Source: Bog-159 sp049511415
GTDB lineage: Bacteria > Acidobacteriota > Terriglobia > Bryobacterales > Bryobacteraceae
Direction of reading: 5' to 3'
DNA: 31,268 nt
Assembly: GCA_049511415.1 (NCBI GenBank)
Contig: JBEKYC010000096.1
Location: 1-31,268 of the forward strand
The notes under the pieces are model-generated. The model did not search any database and was not told the origin of the DNA. It worked only from the letters and a program-made list of their open reading frames with translations. Shown piece after piece: positions 1 to 7,448 of the stretch; the first letter of the stretch is position 1, and every line of letters begins with the position of its first letter. The translations under genes were made by a program, and so were the position numbers.

Positions 1-693
1 ACTCTAACAGTCGACGGCCAATCCGGCAAGGGAGACTTTACGGCGGCCATTACCATGGAGCTTTCCGACTACACACGAAATTCCGCGAACGTTGACAGTG
101 GGTCAGGGTCCAATTCCCGCATGCAGCACACCCACAACATCGCGATCACGGGCGGCACAATTACGCAAATCGCTACGGGAGGAATGCAACTGACCGGTCC
201 GGTGAGCATTACGAAAGATGGCAGCCCGGCGCCGCTGGCGGCATCTACCCTGACCGTATCGATCACCGGCGGCAAGATTGTTGAGTATTCGAATATGACA
301 TTGCAATTTCAGGGCGGAGCGCCGGTACACTTCGGGTCGCAGTTGATCCACGGCGTAGTGGTCAGCCCCAAACCCGGTTGCGTGCAAGATACGGCGCCAG
401 TCCTGGCGGCAGTGACGGACAGCAATTATGGCACGACGCCTTCGGCCAACGGCACCATTGTGGTGTGGGGTCAAGGATTCTCCCAATCGGGTGGGAACAC
501 GGTGGTCTTCCAGAGGTCCGGATACCAGGATGTGGCGTACAGCGAAAATGACGGCCTGTACTATTGGGACAACGCCACCGATCAGATTAATGCTTCGCTG
601 GGCGGGCTGCTGGCCTCTGGGACATGGACGGCAATGGTGCACAGCGCTTGCTCTACTACGCCATCGAACAGTGTTTCAGTGACTATCGAGTGA
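1..693 (+). CDS. Secreted-type hypothetical protein, C-terminal part (cut by window edge)
   Basis: The reading frame is open from the first base, so the gene begins outside the window; the ATG at 55 is only the first internal Met. The visible 230 residues are rich in Gly, Ser, Thr and Val, with alternating beta-strand patterns and no membrane segment, as in extracellular beta-sandwich proteins. The last third (from about the Pro-Val-Leu-Ala-Ala stretch, base 397) looks like an IPT/TIG or BACON-like beta domain common in acidobacterial secreted proteins: a bound 'VVWGQGFS' strand followed by 'GNTVVF'. No catalytic motif is visible and the function is unknown. A GC-rich hairpin lies 55 nt after the stop. 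The coding call is confident, the domain call is an inference. Confidence 0.7.
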   Translation, partial: TLTVDGQSGKGDFTAAITMELSDYTRNSANVDSGSGSNSRMQHTHNIAITGGTITQIATGGMQLTGPVSITKDGSPAPLAASTLTVSITGGKIVEYSNMTLQFQGGAPVHFGSQLIHGVVVSPKPGCVQDTAPVLAAVTDSNYGTTPSANGTIVVWGQGFSQSGGNTVVFQRSGYQDVAYSENDGLYYWDNATDQINASLGGLLASGTWTAMVHSACSTTPSNSVSVTIE

Positions 694-747
694 CACCCCC
701 CAATTAGGGCGGAAACGTAACTGGCCAGGGCTTTTTCCTTCAAAGCG

Positions 748-765
748 GGCGCCCTTCCGGGCGCC
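748..765. terminator. GC-rich hairpin after the first gene
   Basis: A perfect 7-bp inverted repeat, GGCGCCC then TTCC loop then GGGCGCC, lies 55 nt past the stop at 693. There is no T-run after it, so it is not a classical intrinsic terminator. It may still stabilise the 3' end of the upstream mRNA. Confidence 0.35.
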
Positions 766-900
766 TCCCAACAACCCGGAGTCGTCTGCGGCCGAAAGGA
801 GTCGCAGATGACGCTAAAAATCCGCAGTTTACGCCAGCACGTTATTGTTGCTGCCGGCCGCCACAGCCATCCGGGCGCAATCACCGCCTCCTTGGCGTAG

Positions 901-1116
901 CCGCAGTTCCTCACCGTCTTGTCGCTGCTGTACGGCTTGCACGCCAACGACTCGCGCACGATTGCCATCGCCGCCCTGCTGCTGGCGGTCGTCACTCAAG
1001 CTGCCAGCTATCTGCCCGCGCGCCGCGCGTCGCGACTAGAGCCGATGGCCGCCCTGCGCGGAAGACTAGCGGAGTTGCCGCGCTCGTCGACTCGTCACGC
1101 CGCGCAGGCTTTGTAA
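901..1116 (+). pseudogene. C-terminal remnant of an ADOP/MacB-type ABC permease
   Basis: After an in-frame TAG at 898-900 the frame reads about 70 residues ending in TAA. It contains one hydrophobic helix followed by 'SYLPARRASRLEPMAALR', the hallmark C-terminus of FtsX/MacB-like permeases of the acidobacterial ADOP family. The intact ADOP gene at 15203-17794 ends in a related motif (ARRALRIDPLQALR). Everything upstream of the last helix is missing: a full protein would be near 800 residues. I see no start codon or ribosome site belonging to it, so it is a leftover of a deleted gene. Confidence 0.6.
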
Positions 1117-1271
1117 CTCCATAATCCCGCCGGTGGCGTAAGCGGCGCTTTTCTTGCGCGCCGAGATCTGCGCGCGGGCTTCTCCTTCAGCATCAACCTC
1201 GACGAACCGAAGGTCGGGCGCCTCGACCAAGACGTGAGTGGCTGGCGCGGACCACCTCCCGATATGCGACC

Positions 1272-1406
1272 TTATCGGGCAGTATACTGCCGCGCGGATA
1301 CCGCCCCCAGCCGCAGGTCGGAGTCGCGGTTGCAAGCGAAGGCGCGCTGATTGTGACTGACGAGGGATCTAACACCGTTTGGCGCGTGGCCTACCGCGCG
1401 AAATAA
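1272..1406 (+). pseudogene. C-terminal remnant of a PQQ-dependent sugar (sorbosone-type) dehydrogenase
   Basis: The plus-strand frame ending in TAA at 1404-1406 reads 'VAVASEGALIVTDEGSNTVW' followed by RVAYRAK. This matches the last beta-propeller blade of sorbosone/glucose dehydrogenase-like proteins (G-x-L-hydrophobic-V-[ST]-D-[DE]-x-x-x-x-[IV]-[WY]-R-[IV]-x-Y). Upstream the similarity is lost within about 45 residues, and no start is visible. The stretch 1117-1271 between this and the permease tail holds nothing I recognise. The identification rests on a short motif. Confidence 0.45.
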
Positions 1407-1429
1407 CTGGAACTGTTGCAGGAAATCAC

Positions 1430-2530
1430 TCAGCGCTTGCCGGCGTTCAGCCATTCGAATGCAGGTTGCCCGCCTCCAAGGGCCTCCCCCACAATCTGAG
1501 GCCCGATAGAAAGGCCGTTCTCACTATTCGTCAGGTAAACTACTCCCGACTTCGTCTCCGGCTTGGCAGCGAAAAAGGACTTGAACGCGCCATTGTTTCC
1601 CCAATGCCATAACGTCTCGCCCTCGACGGTTTTCTCGATGCCAAATCCAAGTCCCCAAAATATCTCCGTCGAGAGTTTTCGAGACCCAGGATCCTCGACG
1701 CAATTCACACAGCCCGGATCCACCGCGATCTGAGGCGTCTCCATTTCCCGAAGAGTATCGGGACGCAAGCCCTTTCCACCAAGTACGGCCTGCAGGAAGA
1801 GCGCGTAGTCTTCGGCTGTCGTTTCGAGGCTCGATGCTGCATTCGCCTGTACAGCTTTCGATAACTCCACCGCGGTTCCATCCGCATTGTGACCGACGGC
1901 TATATCTTTTTCGAACACCGGCTTCCACACATAACTGCTGCGCTTCATATCGAGCGGTCCAAAAACCGCCTCTTGCATATAGTCATTGAGTTTTTCGCCG
2001 GTAATCTTCTCGATCGCGAACTGCAGGAACACCATGCCCGCCCCGGAGTAACTGAACCTCTCTCCCGGGTTGAAGTTGATGGTCAGCGGCTTTCCATCGC
2101 CCGGCCAATTCGGAAAGCCGGTGCGATGGCTCAGCACGATGCGCGCCGTGATCTTGTTAAACCTCGGGTCGTCTTTGGTAAACTCCGCGGGCAAATAGGG
2201 CGCCAGGGGTTCGTCCAGCGTCAGTTTGCCCGCGTCCACCAGCTTAAGTACGCCATACGCGAACACTGGCTTGCTGAGTGAGCCAACGCTGAAACACGTG
2301 TCATTCGTCACGGGCAGTCTTGACCGCGCGCTTCGAACACCAAAACCGGCCGTCCACGCGATTTTACCCTTCCGAAGTACGACAATCGAGAGGCCCGGCA
2401 CGCCGGCCTTCCTCATGATTGCTGGGATTTCTTTCGCCAGCTCTGTTTCCATCGCGGCATTCATAGAGAGAGGTCGCTGAGCAATAAAGATGGCCGTCAA
2501 CAGGATAGCTCGTCGGAGATGCTCGAGCAA
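1430..2530 (-). CDS. Serine hydrolase, class C beta-lactamase/DD-peptidase-like family
   Basis: A 366-residue protein of the beta-lactamase-related (class C, penicillin-binding-protein-like) fold, probably exported. The three active-site elements are present: S-x-x-K as SLSK (nucleophile Ser84, Lys87), the Tyr element as Y161-S-G, and the third motif H309-W-G311 in place of KTG, typical of the esterase/peptidase branch. Residues 9-22 are hydrophobic and could be a signal peptide. The start is uncertain: an in-frame stop lies just upstream, so the longest form begins at TTG 2530 with no clear ribosome site, and ATG 2464 is the next choice. The substrate cannot be told; members include D-aminopeptidases, esterases and beta-lactamases. 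A palindrome at 2544-2560 sits directly upstream. Confidence 0.88.
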   Translation of the reverse strand: MLEHLRRAILLTAIFIAQRPLSMNAAMETELAKEIPAIMRKAGVPGLSIVVLRKGKIAWTAGFGVRSARSRLPVTNDTCFSVGSLSKPVFAYGVLKLVDAGKLTLDEPLAPYLPAEFTKDDPRFNKITARIVLSHRTGFPNWPGDGKPLTINFNPGERFSYSGAGMVFLQFAIEKITGEKLNDYMQEAVFGPLDMKRSSYVWKPVFEKDIAVGHNADGTAVELSKAVQANAASSLETTAEDYALFLQAVLGGKGLRPDTLREMETPQIAVDPGCVNCVEDPGSRKLSTEIFWGLGFGIEKTVEGETLWHWGNNGAFKSFFAAKPETKSGVVYLTNSENGLSIGPQIVGEALGGGQPAFEWLNAGKR

Positions 2531-2543
2531 TTTTCATATTGAT

Positions 2544-2560
2544 GCCTAAACGATTTAGGC
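2544..2560. promoter_or_regulatory. 17-bp palindrome upstream of the serine hydrolase
   Basis: GCCTAAA-CGA-TTTAGGC is a perfect 7-bp inverted repeat 13 nt before the TTG start at 2530. A further half-site, GCCTAGACGG, lies at 2569-2578. The position fits an operator of a dimeric repressor. A BlaI-like factor would suit the gene, but the bases do not match the standard BlaI operator closely, so the regulator is unknown. Confidence 0.45.
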
Positions 2561-2693
2561 TTACCTCAGCCTAGACGGACGCCTGTGTGTTTCGTTAGCG
2601 CAGGCGCGAATCTTACAGCCGACGGCCCGCCGCTTACCGAAGGATTTTCCACAAACCGCGTCACCGCGGCGTTTCCGCCTTCAGTACGGCTAT

Positions 2694-2933
2694 TTGAAGA
2701 CACTGCCCGCCGATTACATCGGCCCGCGGCACACAGTCACCGTGAAGCAACTGGCGACGGATTCGGACGGCCACGAGTGGTTCCAGTGGGAGGAACGGCC
2801 AGGCCCTGCGCCGGCTGCGGACGTTACCGGCTCCAACGACGAGACCCTCATCCATGTTTGCTACGTTGAAGCACAGCGTGGCGCACTAGCAGCGATTGTC
2901 TCCAAGCAGCGAAGTTGTAAGATAATCCATTAA
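2694..2933 (+). CDS. Doubtful small hypothetical ORF
   Basis: A 79-codon frame from a TTG start, ending in TAA at 2931-2933. The frame is open further upstream, to at least base 2640. The peptide (DYIGPRHTVTVKQLATDSDG, then HEWFQWEE) has a natural-looking composition, but I recognise no family, signal peptide or membrane helix. There is no convincing ribosome binding site. It may be the tail of another degraded gene, like its neighbours on both sides. The stretch 2561-2693 holds nothing else I can name. Confidence 0.25.
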   Translation: MKTLPADYIGPRHTVTVKQLATDSDGHEWFQWEERPGPAPAADVTGSNDETLIHVCYVEAQRGALAAIVSKQRSCKIIH

Positions 2934-2947
2934 GGACGGTCCCCACC

Positions 2948-3187
2948 ATGCCAATTAATCGGATTCACGGCATACTTCTGGCGGTCGTCGCCCTGGCGAC
3001 GCCTGAAACCGGACAAACAGCGACCCTCGCAACGCTGTATAGCTTCCGAGGCTATCGCAATCCTCGCCGGTATCGCTGGCAGTGGCGCCAAACGGCGCCG
3101 GCCTACTCCGGGGGATATTTTCGAATAATATTGGCCCCTTGCCGAAGCCGCGACTGGCCGCCTTCTTTCGTGGGTTCCTTTGCATGA
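2948..3187 (+). pseudogene. N-terminal remnant of a GloVer-repeat secreted protein
   Basis: ATG 2948 opens a typical start for this family: a short positive region, the hydrophobic segment GILLAVVALATP, then 'ATLYSFRG', the first GloVer strand (compare TLYSF in the intact genes at 9596 and 20275). After about 35 codons the similarity leaves this frame. A neighbouring frame then reads LAVAPNGAGLLRGIF, which resembles the usual A-x-NGxLYGTT step. This indicates frameshifts and loss of the other repeats; an intact relative has 450-510 residues. A second collapsed copy is at 30189-30403. Confidence 0.5.
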
Positions 3188-3236
3188 CCATGGATACTGA
3201 TCCGCCCTTTTGGCGGCGAAAGGAGTATCCAGTCGC

Positions 3237-4973
3237 TCAGACCAGCCCCGTATTGCGTTCGATCGTCTTGATCACCGAGTCCATCTTCCCGCTCAATACC
3301 TGTTTGGCGAGGCTGAGGGTGAAGCCCGTGACTGCATGGAAGGGAAGATGCGAGGGCAGCGACAGCGCGTAGGAATCGACCACCACGTCGACTACCACAG
3401 GACCGCCCTGATGCGCGAGTGCCACCGCGAGCCCTTCTCTCAAATCGCCCGGTTCTTCGATGCGGATGCCTTTTGCGCCCATGGCATCGGCGACCTTGGC
3501 GAAATTCGGGTTCTCGAAATCGACGCCGAACGGGACCACGCCGGCTTCCTGCATCTCGATATTGACGAAGTCGAGCGATTCATTGTTGAGGATGATCTGG
3601 ACGACAGGCATCTTCCTCTGCACCTGCGTCAGCAGATCCCCGAGCCCGAGCATGGTAAACCCGCCGTCGCCGCACAGCGCGATGGTCTGGCGGCCGGGAT
3701 AGGCGAGTTGCGCCCCGAAGGCGTTGGGCGCGGCATTGGCCATGGAGGCCCATGAAAACGAGCCGAAGAGCCGCCGGTTCGTCCCGCCCTTCAAATGCCG
3801 CGCAGCCCAGATGCAAGCCGTCCCCGTGTCCACGAAGAACAATGCGTCATCGGACGCCAGCTCGCTCAGCGTCGCCGCCAGGAATTCCGGACGGATCGGC
3901 TTGATCCCCGGCCCCTTCTCGACATAGTGGTGCAGGAGTTCATGGAATGACTCGGTCTCCGCGACGTGCTTCTCCAGAAAACGGCTGTCGCCCTTGTCAC
4001 CTAGCTTGGGCAGCACGGCTGTGAGGGTCGCCTGTATGTCGCCCACGAGTCCCAGATCAACGGCAGTGCGCCGTCCGATGTGCTTCGGATTCCTGTCGAT
4101 CTGGACTTTCTTAACGTCGCCGCCCGGAAGAAACTCCGAAAACGGAAAGTCGGTGCCGAGCATCAACAGCAGATCCGCATCATGAATGGCCTTGTACGCT
4201 CCGCCGTAGCCGAGCAGCCCGGTCATCCCGACGGCATGGGGATTGTCGTGCTCCAGCCATTGCTTGCCTCGGAAGGAATATCCCACGGGCGCCTTCAGTT
4301 TGGCCGCGAGTTCCAGCACCGCTTCGCGCGCATCGCGGCAGCCATCGCCGCCGAAAATCGCAACCGTCTTGGCGGCCTCGATCATTCCGGCCAGTTTGTC
4401 GATATCCGCGTCGTCGGGGCGAAACACCGGCGCAGCCGGAATCATAACCTGGTGCACGGAATCGCCGGGCGCCTTCGCCGACGCGATGTCGCCGGGCATC
4501 GAGATCACGGTTGGTCCCTTGTCTACGATGGCCGTAAGGATTGCGGTCGTGAAAACGGCCCGTGCTTGTTCAGGGTTGACCACGCGGCCGACATAGAGGC
4601 ACGCCGTATCGAAAAACTTGTACGGGTTCAATTCTTCGAGGGCGGCGGTGTCCATGAGCTTCGTCTCAACATCGCCGGCGATGGCGATGATCGCCGCCCC
4701 CTCCTTTCGCGCATCCATCAGCCCGTTGAAGAGATGCGTCACGCCCGGCCCGGCGGTTCCGCATACCGCGACGGGATTGCCGGTCAGGTACGCTTCGGCG
4801 ACCGCGGCAAAAACGCCGTACTCCTCATGACGAACGTGGATGAACTCAATCTTCCCGTTGTGGCGCAGCGCGTCGATCACCGGGTTCAGCGCATCCCCGA
4901 CGATCCCATAGCAGCGTTTCACCCCTGCCTTCGCCAGCATCTCCCACATCACGTCCGCGACTTTTCGTGCCAT
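3237..4973 (-). CDS. poxB: Pyruvate dehydrogenase (quinone) / pyruvate oxidase, ThDP-dependent
   Basis: A 578-residue enzyme close in length and sequence to E. coli PoxB (572), which decarboxylates pyruvate to acetate and CO2 with FAD and ThDP and passes electrons to membrane quinones. It shows the ThDP-activating Glu50 in RHEE, a central FAD-binding domain (VGMTGLLGYGG, then MLGTDFPF), and the ThDP/Mg motif GDGGF at 435 ending in NN at 463-464. The tail after VVDVVV keeps the PoxB-like lipid-binding extension. Of the possible starts I chose ATG 4973 (MARKVADVM) because GAAGGAG lies 7 nt before it; a longer frame reaching 5051 lacks this. The gene stands alone. A TTGACA-like -35 at 5015-5020 (minus strand) has only a weak -10. 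Confidence 0.93.
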   Translation of the reverse strand: MARKVADVMWEMLAKAGVKRCYGIVGDALNPVIDALRHNGKIEFIHVRHEEYGVFAAVAEAYLTGNPVAVCGTAGPGVTHLFNGLMDARKEGAAIIAIAGDVETKLMDTAALEELNPYKFFDTACLYVGRVVNPEQARAVFTTAILTAIVDKGPTVISMPGDIASAKAPGDSVHQVMIPAAPVFRPDDADIDKLAGMIEAAKTVAIFGGDGCRDAREAVLELAAKLKAPVGYSFRGKQWLEHDNPHAVGMTGLLGYGGAYKAIHDADLLLMLGTDFPFSEFLPGGDVKKVQIDRNPKHIGRRTAVDLGLVGDIQATLTAVLPKLGDKGDSRFLEKHVAETESFHELLHHYVEKGPGIKPIRPEFLAATLSELASDDALFFVDTGTACIWAARHLKGGTNRRLFGSFSWASMANAAPNAFGAQLAYPGRQTIALCGDGGFTMLGLGDLLTQVQRKMPVVQIILNNESLDFVNIEMQEAGVVPFGVDFENPNFAKVADAMGAKGIRIEEPGDLREGLAVALAHQGGPVVVDVVVDSYALSLPSHLPFHAVTGFTLSLAKQVLSGKMDSVIKTIERNTGLV

Positions 4974-5314
4974 GCAAAACTCCTTCTTTAGAAGCTGACT
5001 ACGACCCGGCGCCGTGTCAAGCTTACCTGCAATGCTTCTGGCCACCACCACGATCCGATGCGCGGTGGACAGGTTCTAGGACGGGCCACGGCTGATCGTA
5101 ACAGAAGAACGTCTCAAGCCTCGTCCTCAGTCTGCGCGCCCATTAGCGGAACGGCCGGGACCAAGTGGGTTGAGGTGGTCGGTATCAGGGCAGCCGGCGA
5201 AAGTTGGGGCGGGACGTGGAATGCAACGAACCGGAAACTGTGCCTGAAACGCGCGCGGAAACGCGGCCTGAAGTGCGACGGCGTCCCACGCCGATAACGT
5301 CGGGAAGCACATCA
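4974..5314. other. Intergenic region upstream of poxB
   Basis: About 340 bases between the xth stop and the poxB start. It holds the poxB ribosome site (GAAGGAG) and a possible -35 element TTGACA at 5015-5020 reading leftward. Several short open frames cross it on both strands, but none has a ribosome site or recognisable sequence. No clear terminator hairpin is seen. Confidence 0.35.
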
Positions 5315-6088
5315 TCAAACATCAAGCGCGATCCACGCGGGAGCGTGGTCACTGGCGTTTTCTTCGCCTCGCACAGATCGATCTACACCGCCGCCTACCA
5401 GCCGCTCGGCGACCACCGGCGAGAGCAGGAAATGATCGAGTCGCATGCCCTTGTCGGCTGCCCACCGCTCGCGCTTGTAATCCCAGAATGTCCAGAGCGG
5501 CCCACCGGGGTACAATCGCCGCAGCGCATCTGTCCAGCCTTGAGCCAGCATTCGGGCAAAAGCCTCTCGGCTTTTCGGTTGGATCAGCGCGTTGTCATCT
5601 AAGGATCGCGTTGGATAGATGTCCTGCGGCGCCGGGACGACATTGTAATCGCCCGCCAATACCACCGGCACGCCGGCCGCAATGAGACCGGCGGCGTGGG
5701 CGATGAGGCGTTCAAACCACGCAAGCTTGTATTGGAACTTCGGGCCAGGCTGAGGATTTCCATTCGGCAGATAGATCGAAGCGATCAAGACTCCGTTTAC
5801 GGCCGCCTCGATGTACCGCGCCTGGGAATCTTGAGGGTCACCGGGCAGGCTGGAGCGGACCAACACCGGCGTATGATCGCGCGCCAAGATGGCAACGCCA
5901 TTCCAGGAACGCTCGCCCTGCCACACGGCCTGGTAGCCGAGGGCGCGTAGGGAATCCGACGGAAAGCTTTCTTGCGTGGCCTTTAGTTCCTGGAGGCAAA
6001 CGACATCCGGGCCAGCTTGGGCGAGCCACGCCAAGAGATTCTCCAGACGCTTGTTGATGTTGTTGATATTAAAGGTCGCGATCTTCAC
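5315..6088 (-). CDS. xth: Exodeoxyribonuclease III / AP endonuclease
   Basis: Base-excision-repair nuclease of the EEP (exonuclease-endonuclease-phosphatase) fold, which cuts at abasic sites and degrades 3' ends. With GTG 6088 as start the protein has 257 residues and begins KIATFNINNINKRL, as in E. coli ExoIII. The metal ligand Glu34 (QELK) falls at the same number as in E. coli; Asp147-x-Asn149 (GDYNV) and the C-terminal SDHAP (Asp247-His248) complete the active site. GAGG lies 8 nt before this GTG. An upstream in-frame ATG at 6115 would add nine residues without a good ribosome site. The luciferase-like gene ends 57 nt upstream on the same strand, so the two may be co-transcribed. Confidence 0.93.
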   Translation of the reverse strand: MKIATFNINNINKRLENLLAWLAQAGPDVVCLQELKATQESFPSDSLRALGYQAVWQGERSWNGVAILARDHTPVLVRSSLPGDPQDSQARYIEAAVNGVLIASIYLPNGNPQPGPKFQYKLAWFERLIAHAAGLIAAGVPVVLAGDYNVVPAPQDIYPTRSLDDNALIQPKSREAFARMLAQGWTDALRRLYPGGPLWTFWDYKRERWAADKGMRLDHFLLSPVVAERLVGGGVDRSVRGEENASDHAPAWIALDV

Positions 6089-6144
6089 TGTTCGTGCCTC
6101 GATGTTGCTGCCCATCCTTGCACCGAGCGCGGAGCATCCGAGGC

Positions 6145-7137
6145 TTAACCCATTGCATCCCGGATCTCGGCTGTTATTTCATAGGACCGCAACCGTGCCG
6201 AGTGGCTGAATATGTGCGAGGTGATCATCAGCTCATCCGCTCGCGTCCGTGCGACAAAAGCCTCCAGCCCTTCGCGCACAGCCCGAGGAGAACCAATCGC
6301 CGAACAACTGAGCACGTGCTCGATGATCGCGCTCTCATGTGGCATAAGCCCCTTCTCGTAATCCCGCGTCGGGGGCTGAAGGCGCGATGGCCGGCCAGTG
6401 CGCGAGTTTACGAACGCCTGCTGCACAGATGAGGCCAGGAATCGCGCTTCCGCATCGGTCTCAGCGGCGATGACATTGAACCCCAACATGGCGTAAGGGC
6501 GATCCAATTGTTGGGATGGCTGAAAATGTTCTCGATAGGTCGCGAGTGCGCCCATCATCTGCGACGGTGCGAAATGAGAAGCGAATGCGAAAGGCAAACC
6601 CAATTCCGCCGCGAGCGTGGCACCAAAAAGGCCGGACCCCAGAATCCAGACTGGCACCTTCAATCCCGCTCCCGGCACCGCATGAACTCTCTGTCCGGTT
6701 TCTGCCGGTTGAAAGTAGTGCATCAACTCAACGACATCCTGCGGGAATTGATCGACATCGGAAGCGAGGTTCCGCCGGAGCGCTCGGGCGGTCGTCTGAT
6801 CCGTGCCGGGTGCGCGCCCTAAACCCAAATCGATCCGGCCTGGGAATAGCGACTCCAGGGTGCCGAACTGTTCCGCGATCACCAGCGGGGCGTGATTCGG
6901 TAGCATGATGCCGCCAGCGCCGACGCGGATGCTGGACGTGGCGGCTGCGACACGCGCAATCAAAACAGCGGTGGCGGCGCTGGCGATCCCCGGCATGTTA
7001 TGGTGCTCGGCCAGCCAGTAGCGGCGATAGCGCAGTCGCTCGGCATGCTGCGCGAGATCCACTGTGTTGCGAAAAGACTCCGCGGCGTCGCTGCCTTCCA
7101 AAATCGGCGAAAGATCCAGGACGGACAGAGGGATCAT
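6145..7137 (-). CDS. LLM-class flavin-dependent oxidoreductase (luciferase-like monooxygenase)
   Basis: A 330-residue TIM-barrel protein of the bacterial luciferase-like family, nearest in feel to E. coli YhbW (335 residues). Family signatures are the N-terminal PLSVLDLSPI, the RYWLAEHHN segment (about 41-48), GGIMLPNHAPL (about 75-85), and 'GRIDLGLGRAPGTDQ' (about 100-114). Such proteins use reduced FMN and oxygen on small organic substrates; the actual substrate cannot be inferred. Start ATG 7137 has GGAAAGA about 9 nt upstream. The drug exporter at 7449 is divergently oriented, so the shared 311-bp gap may carry both promoters. It precedes xth on the same strand. Confidence 0.9.
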   Translation of the reverse strand: MIPLSVLDLSPILEGSDAAESFRNTVDLAQHAERLRYRRYWLAEHHNMPGIASAATAVLIARVAAATSSIRVGAGGIMLPNHAPLVIAEQFGTLESLFPGRIDLGLGRAPGTDQTTARALRRNLASDVDQFPQDVVELMHYFQPAETGQRVHAVPGAGLKVPVWILGSGLFGATLAAELGLPFAFASHFAPSQMMGALATYREHFQPSQQLDRPYAMLGFNVIAAETDAEARFLASSVQQAFVNSRTGRPSRLQPPTRDYEKGLMPHESAIIEHVLSCSAIGSPRAVREGLEAFVARTRADELMITSHIFSHSARLRSYEITAEIRDAMG

Positions 7138-7448
7138 GATTTGAATCTTTCCAATGAAACCATGATAACTGGCGAGGACTGATTCACCCGTAGGCTGGCC
7201 GGCCTCTTTTCTCTAGCGCGGCGCGGCGGGAGCGCGCCCGGACCGACCTGGCCGCTGGTCGCGGGCGATGCTTGCGGCATCAGCGGCGGGAACTGGAGGA
7301 GAGGCGACCAGCGCCACCAGCCCAGCAACGCCTCACGTTTGCATAGCGTCCGGAGGACGACGGGCCTTTCGCCGAGTGACATCCGGGCGAATGCCGATCA
7401 ACCTAACAAATCCATTTGCGCCGTCCATGTCCGGGTGGAGAATGGACT
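7138..7448. other. Divergent intergenic region between the LLM gene and the MFS exporter
   Basis: The 311 bases between two divergent starts should hold both promoters. I see no strong -35/-10 pair or long palindrome. Short overlapping frames on both strands show no recognisable protein. The ribosome site for the exporter, GGTGGAG, lies at 7434-7440. Confidence 0.3.

Noticed and set aside
803..900. Short frame from ATG 808 with GAAAGGAG upstream
   Set aside because: The ribosome site looks good, but the frame is only about 30 codons, ends just before the permease remnant, and resembles nothing I know.
4080..4991. 303-codon plus-strand frame inside poxB
   Set aside because: It is antisense to a complete, highly typical poxB; GC-rich codon structure keeps the opposite frame open.
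5058..5297. 79-codon frame in the poxB-xth gap
   Set aside because: Arg-rich translation, no ribosome site and no recognisable motif.
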